A DNA stretch of 5,652 nt from an uncultured Opitutia bacterium. GTDB taxonomy: Bacteria > Verrucomicrobiota > Verrucomicrobiia > Opitutales > UBA953. A program made the translations under genes and the position numbers. The notes beneath the pieces were generated by a model, which saw only the letters and a program-made list of their open reading frames with translations, did not search any database and was not told the origin of the DNA. Positions within the stretch are counted from its first letter, which is position 1. Every line of letters starts with the position of its first letter. The stretch spans positions 1 to 5,652 of the forward strand of contig CAIYUD010000109.1 in assembly GCA_903929325.1 (NCBI GenBank). The letters are read 5' to 3'. Shown one piece after another: positions 1 to 5,652 of the stretch.

Positions 1-2363
1 GCCAAGACGAGATAAGGGTCGCCTCCCAATAACAAACTATCGACCACGGGAGAGAGCGCGCCGGGTTGCTCGGGCGTAAAGTAATCGGATACGAGCCAAT
101 CGAGAACTGCCTTTAACTCTTCGTCGGCAGCAGCCACGGCTGCAGGATCGTAACCGTTGTTACGCAGTGTCGCCACTTCATCGACGTTTAGGCCGAAGAT
201 GAAAATGTTATCCTTACCGACTTCTTCCAATATCTCGACGTTGGCACCATCGAGCGTGCCAATCGTCAACGCCCCATTGAGAGCGAGCTTCATATTGCCA
301 GTGCCTGAAGCTTCTTTACCGGCAGTTGAAATTTGCTCGGAAAGATCTGCAGCCGGAATGATTTGTTCGGCGAGGGAGACGCGGTAGTCCGGTAAGAAGA
401 TAACTTTAATTTTACCGCGCACGCGGACGTCGTGATTAACGGCCGATGCCACACGGTTAATCGCATGGATGATGTGCTTGGCCATGGTGTAGCCAGGGGC
501 TGCCTTCGCACCGAAGATAAAGGTGCGCGGGGTGATATCTAACTTCGGGTCATTCAGCATCCGACGGTACAATGTCAGGATGTGCAGGAGATTGAGGTGC
601 TGTCGCTTGTACTCATGCAAACGCTTAATTTGGACGTCAAAGAGCGAGTCAGGGTTTACGGTGATCTGACAGGTGTGCTGAATGACCTCTGCTAAACGAA
701 CTTTGTTGTCGCGCTTAACGGCCAGGAAGCGGTCTTGGAAAGACCGGTCATTGGCAACGGCTTCAAGGGCGCGGAGTTTCGAGAGATCACCCTCCCAGAC
801 AGGGCCGACAACTTCGTCGCACAACGACGAGAGACCAGGGTTACAGGCACGTAGCCAGCGACGCGGCGTGATGCCATTCGTCATATTCACAATCTTCCCG
901 GGCGTGAGTTCATCAAAGCCCTTGAGCAAGTGTGCTTTCAGAAGACGGGTGTGAAGCTCGGCAACGCCATTGACCTTGGTAGAACCCACAATGGCTAAAT
1001 GTGCCATACGTACGTGGCGGACAGGCCCTTCGCCAATCAGTGAGAGTTCGGCCTTACGTGCATCGTCGCCAGGCCAGCGCGCCTCGACTTCTTCCAAGAA
1101 GCGTTGGTTGATTTCGTAGATAATCTGCAAGTGACGAGGGAGCACCCGACCGAGCAATTCAACACTCCATGTCTCCAGTGCTTCGGGAAGCAGGGTATGG
1201 TTGGTATAGTTAAAGATACGCGTGGTCAGGGCCCAAGCATCATCCCACGGCAAACGTTCACGGTCGACGAGCAGGCGCATCAACTCAGCGACAGCAATCG
1301 ATGGATGGGTATCGTTGAGTTGGATAACAACTTTGTCCGCGAGGTTGGCCCAACCGTCATTCCGGCGACGGTGGCGGCGCAAGATGTCCTGCAATGAACA
1401 CGAAACGAAGAAGATCTGTTGGACTAAGCGTAGTTCTTTACCGGCTTCTTTACTGTCATTGGGATACAGTACTTTCGAAACAGTTTCGCCACTGATACGC
1501 GAACGTACGGCTTCGACATAGTCGCCTTGGTCAAATGCACGGAAATCAAACTCGGTGGTAGCTTTGGATTCCCACAGGCGCAGGAAGTTCACGGTGGAAC
1601 CATGCAGCCCGACAATGGGGATGTCCCAGGGGATGCCGATGAGGTCCTGGGTGCCGACGAGCTGAGGCGAGAAGTTGCCGCGGTCATCGATACCCATTTC
1701 AATGCTGCCATAAAGAGGCACTCGCACCTGGTATTCCGGACGACGGATTTTCCAGGGCGTGCCGCGTGCTAACCAGTTATCGGCTTCTTCGACTTGGCGA
1801 CCGTTGACGAACGTCTGCCGGAAAAGACCAAATTCGTAATGGATCCCGTAACCGATGGCAGGGATATCCATCGTTGCGAGTGAATCTAAGAAGCAGGCCG
1901 CAAGTCGACCAAGGCCTCCGTTACCCAAACCCATGTCATTCTCTTCTTCAATGACGTCATCGAGTTCTTTGCCTAAACCACTGAGAGCTTCGCGCGCAAT
2001 TTCGAGTTGTCCAAGATTACAGAGATTGTTGCGCAACAGTCGGCCCATTAAGTATTCGAGCGACAAATAATAGACGCGACGGGAGTTGGCACTCGCATGG
2101 GCGCCTTGGGTATGGAGGAAGCGCTCAAGTACACGGTCGCGCAGGGTGAAGCATGTCGCCAACCACCAATCCATACGGATGGCTGTGGTCGTATCACGGG
2201 CGAGCGTGAAGGTAAGGTGGCGCAGAATATCGGCACGGAACGAGGCAACGGTGTCCTTCTCTTTGGGTGCGACAGCGAAGTCCAAGACCTTCTTTGCCTT
2301 CACAGGCTTAGCACCCTTTTTTGCCTTCGTGGAGGCGGTGGGCTTCTTCGCTGCTTTTGCCAT
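1..2363 (-). CDS. glgP: Glycogen/alpha-glucan phosphorylase, C-terminus cut by window edge
   Basis: A PLP-dependent GT35 enzyme that removes glucose from the non-reducing ends of glycogen or maltodextrin as glucose-1-phosphate, in the cytoplasm. The frame is open for 787 codons with no internal stop. Visible landmarks are RRVYYLSLEYLMGR (95-108), GLGNGGLGRLAACFLDS (145-161), LNDTHPS with His353, YTNHT with His389, KRLHEYKRQ (580-588) and EASGTGNMKLALN (684-696). Lys692 in the last motif is the expected pyridoxal-phosphate Schiff-base lysine. These residues sit a constant 12 positions beyond rabbit muscle phosphorylase (His341, His377, Lys568, Lys680, numbering from memory), so the core has no large indel there and roughly 60 residues are missing at the C-terminus. 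ATG 2363 is the most upstream in-frame start, since a TGA lies four codons before it. Residues 2-25 form an unusual lysine-rich tail; GTG at codon 21 (2303) is an alternative start that would remove most of it. Substrate preference (glycogen or maltodextrin) cannot be read from sequence. Confidence 0.96.
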   Translation of the reverse strand, partial: MAKAAKKPTASTKAKKGAKPVKAKKVLDFAVAPKEKDTVASFRADILRHLTFTLARDTTTAIRMDWWLATCFTLRDRVLERFLHTQGAHASANSRRVYYLSLEYLMGRLLRNNLCNLGQLEIAREALSGLGKELDDVIEEENDMGLGNGGLGRLAACFLDSLATMDIPAIGYGIHYEFGLFRQTFVNGRQVEEADNWLARGTPWKIRRPEYQVRVPLYGSIEMGIDDRGNFSPQLVGTQDLIGIPWDIPIVGLHGSTVNFLRLWESKATTEFDFRAFDQGDYVEAVRSRISGETVSKVLYPNDSKEAGKELRLVQQIFFVSCSLQDILRRHRRRNDGWANLADKVVIQLNDTHPSIAVAELMRLLVDRERLPWDDAWALTTRIFNYTNHTLLPEALETWSVELLGRVLPRHLQIIYEINQRFLEEVEARWPGDDARKAELSLIGEGPVRHVRMAHLAIVGSTKVNGVAELHTRLLKAHLLKGFDELTPGKIVNMTNGITPRRWLRACNPGLSSLCDEVVGPVWEGDLSKLRALEAVANDRSFQDRFLAVKRDNKVRLAEVIQHTCQITVNPDSLFDVQIKRLHEYKRQHLNLLHILTLYRRMLNDPKLDITPRTFIFGAKAAPGYTMAKHIIHAINRVASAVNHDVRVRGKIKVIFLPDYRVSLAEQIIPAADLSEQISTAGKEASGTGNMKLALNGALTIGTLDGANVEILEEVGKDNIFIFGLNVDEVATLRNNGYDPAAVAAADEELKAVLDWLVSDYFTPEQPGALSPVVDSLLLGGDPYLVL

Positions 2364-2381
2364 AATCGAGCATCATTTTGC

Positions 2382-2395
2382 CCTTTTCGAAAAGG
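2382..2395 (-). promoter_or_regulatory. 14-base palindrome over the presumed glgP ribosome-binding region
   Basis: CCTTTTCGAAAAGG is a perfect palindrome ending 18 bases before the glgP ATG. As RNA it could form a small hairpin (CCUUU stem, UCGA loop). Its 3' arm contains the AAGG that, with the next G, makes AAAAGGG, the only purine-rich candidate Shine-Dalgarno near this start. No U-tract follows it, so it is not a Rho-independent terminator. The stem is short and AT-rich, so any effect on translation is an inference. A DNA-binding operator is the other reading. Confidence 0.3.
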
Positions 2396-2436
2396 TGCAA
2401 GCGAGCCAAATCCGCTTCTCCAAAAAAACTGTTACA

Positions 2437-4845
2437 TTATCGACTCTCTTGCCTGCTTTCGTCCGCTAATTGCTTAATCGCACGCAAATCGAGCTTACCC
2501 GTGCCCAAGACGGGAATACGTTCAACTTTACAGAAAGACTTGGGAATCCAGAGATTCGGCAAGCCTTCTGCAGCCAATTGTTCCCGGATCCGATTAACGT
2601 CTAAATCTACCGCATGCAAAACCACGAGTTGTTCACCTTTGGCAACATCGGCGCATGCGGAAACAGCAATCGATATTTCCGCGCCTCCCGCTAATCCAGC
2701 GACTCGGATGATGGCATCTTCGACCGTACCATGCGGGACCATTTCACCACCGATTTTCGAGAAGCGTGAAAGCCTTCCACTTAAATGCAAAAAGCCATGT
2801 TCATCAACCCGTGCCAAATCACCGGTGCGATACCAGCCATCCCGAAGTGCTTCTGCGGTCTTGGCAGCATCACCGAGATACCCTTTAAAGAGATTGGCGC
2901 CGCGAACTTCGAGTAAACCGATATCGCCGAGTGGCATGACCTCTAAAGTTTCGGGATGAAGGATACGAACAGCGAGACCGACCACGGGACGTCCGACTGA
3001 CCCAACAGTATTACCCTTCCACATCCCACCCGGTGCGAGAGCGTCAATAATGTCAGGGACATTCACGGCGAGCACGGGACTAGCCTCGGTCGCGCCATAG
3101 CCTTCAATCAGCGCCGTGCCGAGGTCGTTGATAAATGCTTCCGTGAGATCAGCGGGGACTTTCTCCGCGCCAGCCACTGCCCATTCTAAAGTCGCCAAGT
3201 CCTCGCGCGTCGCACGCTTCAGCCAAGGCCGCAGAAAGGTCGGTGTACCCAAGGTAATCGTCACACGCTCTTCGCGAACGGCTGCAATATTCGCAACCGC
3301 ATCAATTGGCGACGGCAGGCAAACCAAGGTGATGTTGCGCGATAGGCCGTACCAAACGCCGACCGTGAAACCGAAGGAGTGAAAGACGGGTAAACTTGAA
3401 AGTAGACGTGCATGACGTGGAACGATGCCGGCTTCGTCGATCTGTATCAGATTCGCTAAGATATTCGTGTGCGTGAGCGGAACGCCTTTCGGCATGCCCG
3501 AACTTCCACTCGTAAAGAGCAAGGCAGCCTCCGCTTCTCCGCCTTTATCGGGTAAGCCGAGCACCCCTGGTAACATCGAAACAGGTGTGATGCGAATGAG
3601 CGCCACCATCAGTACGATTTTCCAGCGAGGAATCTCACGAATTGCCTCAGCGATATCGATAAGCTGATTGCTCCAAGGGAAATCCGGAAAGCGTGCGTGT
3701 AGTTTTTCGCGGAAAGCACTGGCAGTAATCGTGGCAGCACATTCCGCACGACTCAGACAGGACTCAACTTGGGCACGCCCCAGAGTGAAGTTAAGATTCA
3801 CGACAACCTTATCGGCAATGACGCACGCTAAATTTGCCAGCGCTGCACCCGCACCGGGTGGGAGTACGATGGCCACGCGACGGGTGGCGACCTCGCGACG
3901 TATGCGTTGCGCAAGTAAATAGGCGATGGCTAAGGAGACAGCACCTGAGAGGGCCTTGCGTTCACCGGTTCGGTCAATGATGGCAGGGCTGCCACCTTTG
4001 CGTGCCAGACCTTTTGCCACGACCGAGGCCAGATGCTCTTGCAGTGCGGGACGACCGGCAAAGGCGTCGGCCGAAAGTTCGAGCAGCCGCTGGCGGGTTT
4101 CATCTGACTTTTCGGCTGGATAGGCTGGACCAAAGACAACCCGCACCGAGCGCCGAAAACTCGTTGGGAATTTCCAAAAGAATCGGCCGCCACTAAAACT
4201 AAAAATCGAGCCCCACTTACCGTCGATCCAGAGCGGGGCAATGGGGCAACCCGCACGTCGTGCAATCAATTCAAACCCACGACGTATCTCCATGAAGTGA
4301 CCGTTGCGCGTCACATGACCTTCGGGGAAAATACAGACGACTTCGCCACGCTTCAAAGCTTCTGAAGCTTTTGCGATGGCGTCTTTGGCTTTCGATTCGT
4401 CGACCGGTATCGTGCCCATCAAACGCATAATCCTGCGCATGATGGGTACGCGCTCAAAACCCTCCCATGAAAGGAAGCGAACAGGGCGCGACGAAAATGT
4501 CCCCACGAGAACGGGGTCGAGGTAAGAAACGTGATTACAGACAATCAGCACGCCACCCGTCGCTGGGAGATGGCTCACGCCTTGAACATGTGCACGGTAA
4601 AAGCAGCGAACACCGAGCAGGCAAAATGTCTGCACGGCGCAATAAAACCATCCCGTCTCAGGACGCCGACGTATCATCCGCCAGACATAGACGACTAAAA
4701 AAACGACGAAGAAGACGGTGGCAGCTGCCGCCACGAGCATGAGCAAAATGAGTCCTAAATAGACGATTCCAAAGGCAGGTGACACGATGACCAGAAACCT
4801 CTCACAGCCTGCCACCAAGGGCAACCCCTCTCTTACGAAGCGCAT
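2437..4845 (-). CDS. Aas-like membrane bifunctional acyltransferase / acyl-ACP (acyl-CoA) synthetase, 802 aa
   Basis: This is a fusion of two enzymes that could activate a fatty acid with ATP and pass it to a lysophospholipid or acylglycerol-phosphate at the inner membrane. Residues 19-55 are strongly hydrophobic (one or two membrane helices). Residues about 80-245 are a PlsC/LPLAT domain with the catalytic HX4D motif NHVSYLD (His105, Asp110), the FPEG motif (173-176) and APLWIDG (203-209). Residues about 270-802 are an adenylate-forming domain with the P-loop LLFTSGSSGMPKG (442-454), EGYGATEASP (581-590), YRTGDLA (672-678), GRLSRFSKIGGEMV (690-703) and GTGKLDLR with catalytic Lys784. All key residues are present. 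E. coli Aas has the same domain order and is 719 residues; the hydrophobic N-terminal segment adds length here. No LplT-like transporter is fused or adjacent. The start is uncertain: ATG 4845 has a GGGG only two bases upstream, while TTG 4818 and GTG 4815 follow AGAGGGG at better spacing and keep both domains. The true substrate (lyso-PE, lyso-PA or another) is unknown, hence no symbol. glgP follows after 73 bases on the same strand. Confidence 0.92.
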   Translation of the reverse strand: MRFVREGLPLVAGCERFLVIVSPAFGIVYLGLILLMLVAAAATVFFVVFLVVYVWRMIRRRPETGWFYCAVQTFCLLGVRCFYRAHVQGVSHLPATGGVLIVCNHVSYLDPVLVGTFSSRPVRFLSWEGFERVPIMRRIMRLMGTIPVDESKAKDAIAKASEALKRGEVVCIFPEGHVTRNGHFMEIRRGFELIARRAGCPIAPLWIDGKWGSIFSFSGGRFFWKFPTSFRRSVRVVFGPAYPAEKSDETRQRLLELSADAFAGRPALQEHLASVVAKGLARKGGSPAIIDRTGERKALSGAVSLAIAYLLAQRIRREVATRRVAIVLPPGAGAALANLACVIADKVVVNLNFTLGRAQVESCLSRAECAATITASAFREKLHARFPDFPWSNQLIDIAEAIREIPRWKIVLMVALIRITPVSMLPGVLGLPDKGGEAEAALLFTSGSSGMPKGVPLTHTNILANLIQIDEAGIVPRHARLLSSLPVFHSFGFTVGVWYGLSRNITLVCLPSPIDAVANIAAVREERVTITLGTPTFLRPWLKRATREDLATLEWAVAGAEKVPADLTEAFINDLGTALIEGYGATEASPVLAVNVPDIIDALAPGGMWKGNTVGSVGRPVVGLAVRILHPETLEVMPLGDIGLLEVRGANLFKGYLGDAAKTAEALRDGWYRTGDLARVDEHGFLHLSGRLSRFSKIGGEMVPHGTVEDAIIRVAGLAGGAEISIAVSACADVAKGEQLVVLHAVDLDVNRIREQLAAEGLPNLWIPKSFCKVERIPVLGTGKLDLRAIKQLADESRQESR

Positions 4846-4866
4846 TCCCCAACCCTATCGCCTTTT

Positions 4867-4894
4867 CCCCTTTCCCTCCCCCGCATCTCCCCCC
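4867..4894 (-). other. Canonical G-quadruplex motif in the presumed leader of the Aas-like gene
   Basis: Read on the minus strand, four G-runs of 6, 5, 3 and 4 bases are separated by loops of 6, 1 and 3 bases. This fits the G3+N1-7 quadruplex pattern. The motif ends 21 bases before ATG 4845, so it could form in the mRNA leader or in the non-template DNA. The plus strand has the matching C-runs. The pattern is directly visible; folding and function are inferred. Confidence 0.5.
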
Positions 4895-4897
4895 TAT

Positions 4898-4930
4898 TCC
4901 TTAGGCTACGCTTTAGTCCTTAGGCTTTAG
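4898..4930. repeat. Abutting imperfect tandem duplication (19 bp + 14 bp)
   Basis: Unit one, TCCTTAGGCTACGCTTTAG (4898-4916), is followed with no gap by unit two, TCCTTAGGCTTTAG (4917-4930). Unit two equals unit one minus the five bases ACGCT. The shared TCCTTAGGCT copies start 19 bases apart, and the array ends 21 bases before the alaS ATG. It may be a replication-slippage duplication or a pair of protein-binding sites. I do not recognise the sequence as a known operator. Confidence 0.65.
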
Positions 4931-4934
4931 CCTA
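4921..4934. repeat. Near-palindrome just upstream of alaS
   Basis: Arms TAGGCT and AGCCTA are perfect inverted repeats around the two-base centre TT. They overlap the second tandem unit and end 17 bases before the alaS start codon. A two-base centre is too tight for an RNA hairpin of full arm length, so a dimeric protein site or chance are the more likely readings. No U-tract follows. Confidence 0.45.
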
Positions 4935-4951
4935 CCGTCACTTTCGAACCA

Positions 4952-5652
4952 ATGACCTCAGCCCAGATTCGCCAGTCGTACCTCGATTTCTTCCGCTCGA
5001 AGCAACACAGCATCGTGGCGTCGTCGAGCCTGATGCCTGACTCCCCTAACCTGCTTTTCACCAATGCAGGGATGAATCAATTTGTTCCTATCTTCCTCGG
5101 ACAAACCAAGTGCCCTTACACACCAGGTCGCGCTGCCGATACACAGAAATGTATCCGTGCCGGCGGAAAGCATAACGATCTCGAAGACGTCGGCCTCGAC
5201 ACTTATCACCATACCTTCTTTGAGATGCTCGGGAATTGGTCGTTTGGTGATTACTTTAAACAGGAAGCGATCGACTACGCTTGGGAACTTATCACCCAAG
5301 TCTGGAAATTCCCTCCCAGCCGTCTGTACGCGACAGTCTATTCACCGGATAAATCCAAAGGCGACCCTGCGGACTTTGACCAAGAAGCTTGGGATGCTTG
5401 GGCGGTAAAGTTTCGCGCAGTGGGTCTCGATCCCGCTGTCCACATTGTTAACGGTAATAAAAAGGATAACTTCTGGATGATGGGCGAAACGGGTCCATGT
5501 GGACCTTGCACCGAGTTACACGTCGACCTCACACCCAACGGCGACACCCAAGGCAAACTCGTGAATGGCAGCGACGCCCGCTGTATGGAAATTTGGAATC
5601 TCGTCTTCATCCAATTCAACGCGAACCCCGACGGCACTTTCTCGCCACTGCC
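4952..5652 (+). CDS. alaS: Alanyl-tRNA synthetase, N-terminal catalytic part, cut by window edge
   Basis: A class II aminoacyl-tRNA synthetase that activates alanine with ATP and charges tRNA-Ala in the cytoplasm. The 233 visible codons cover most of the aminoacylation domain. FTNAGMNQFVPIFLG (36-50) is the motif 1 region. RAGGKHNDLEDVG (69-81) and HHTFFEMLGNWSFGDYFK (86-103) cover motif 2; Arg69 and Lys73 fall at the same numbers as the active-site pair in E. coli AlaRS (from memory). FWMMGETGPCGPCTELH (174-190) and EIWNLVFIQFN (213-223) are further family signatures. A short insert around residues 194-209 (GDT-x-G-x-LVN) resembles planctomycete/verrucomicrobial enzymes as I recall them. ATG 4952 is favoured because the protein then begins at the usual family position; no purine-rich ribosome-binding site precedes it. 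The rest of the catalytic domain, editing domain and C-Ala domain would lie beyond the window, given a family length near 870-900 residues. Confidence 0.97.
   Translation, partial: MTSAQIRQSYLDFFRSKQHSIVASSSLMPDSPNLLFTNAGMNQFVPIFLGQTKCPYTPGRAADTQKCIRAGGKHNDLEDVGLDTYHHTFFEMLGNWSFGDYFKQEAIDYAWELITQVWKFPPSRLYATVYSPDKSKGDPADFDQEAWDAWAVKFRAVGLDPAVHIVNGNKKDNFWMMGETGPCGPCTELHVDLTPNGDTQGKLVNGSDARCMEIWNLVFIQFNANPDGTFSPL

Larger units (their letters stand above)
4846..4951. promoter_or_regulatory. Divergent intergenic region between the Aas-like gene and alaS
   Basis: This 106-base gap must hold the start signals of two outward-facing genes unless one is read from further away. The half beside the Aas-like gene (about 4846-4900) is almost entirely C and T on the plus strand. 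The half beside alaS contains a short tandem duplication. I could not find a convincing -35/-10 pair for either direction, and neither start codon has a strong, well-spaced Shine-Dalgarno. The role is inferred from gene orientation only. Confidence 0.5.

Noticed and set aside
1..2363. Several plus-strand and minus-strand open frames of 60-130 codons across the left third
   Set aside because: All lie in other frames of the continuous glycogen phosphorylase reading frame, which has conserved motifs throughout, and are its shadows.
2422..2428. Run of seven T on the minus strand after the Aas-like stop codon, as a terminator
   Set aside because: The preceding bases form no stable GC-rich hairpin, so a Rho-independent terminator is not supported.
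2433..2438. ATGTAA start-stop codon pair overlapping the Aas-like TAA stop
   Set aside because: A one-codon frame arising from TAATGTAA is expected by chance and has no ribosome-binding site.
2435..2440. GATAAT on the minus strand as a -10 box for glgP
   Set aside because: No recognisable -35 element lies at the right distance, and the hexamer overlaps the stop codon of the upstream gene.
2378..2959. Plus-strand 193-codon open frame
   Set aside because: It is antisense to the Aas-like gene, has low-complexity Ser/Pro/Arg-rich composition, and matches no family I know. The opposite strand carries an unmistakable enzyme.
4846..4951. T-box or other amino-acid-responsive leader upstream of alaS
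   Set aside because: The gap is only 106 bases and shows no T-box core, specifier stem or antiterminator/terminator pair.
4958..5637. Minus-strand open frames (113 and 99 codons) on the right
   Set aside because: They are antisense to alaS, whose plus-strand translation is strongly conserved along the same bases.

Overview
The window holds three protein-coding genes and short gaps between them. It looks like bacterial chromosome with ordinary metabolic content. The proteins suggest the Planctomycetota-Verrucomicrobiota group, most likely an Opitutales-like verrucomicrobium. The basis is remembered family resemblance: the AlaRS wording LGNWSFGDYFK and its GDT-x-G-x-LVN insert, the GlgP core, and a PlsC plus AMP-ligase fusion carrying GRLSRFSKIGGEMV. 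No start has a textbook Shine-Dalgarno at ideal spacing, which fits that group. The taxonomic call is an inference, with no search behind it.

Layout. Bases 1-2363 (minus strand) are the first 787 codons of a glycogen/alpha-glucan phosphorylase (glgP), whose C-terminus runs off the left edge. After a 73-base gap, bases 2437-4845 (minus strand) are a complete 802-residue membrane protein that joins a PlsC-type acyltransferase to an AMP-forming acyl-CoA/acyl-ACP synthetase, as in Aas. A 106-base divergent region (4846-4951) follows. Bases 4952-5652 (plus strand) are the first 233 codons of alanyl-tRNA synthetase (alaS), cut by the right edge.

How the genes relate. The acyltransferase/ligase and glgP share a strand, and no convincing terminator lies between them, so a two-gene transcript is plausible. 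The first would remodel or build membrane phospholipid from free fatty acid, and the second would release glucose-1-phosphate from storage glucan. No direct functional link is visible. alaS is a divergent housekeeping gene.

Non-coding points of interest are all small. They are a canonical G-quadruplex motif in the presumed leader of the acyltransferase gene, an abutting 19/14-base tandem duplication ending in a near-palindrome just upstream of alaS, a 14-base perfect palindrome covering the only purine-rich candidate ribosome-binding site of glgP, and a lysine-rich tail on GlgP. I found no mobile element, CRISPR array, RNA gene or evident new system.
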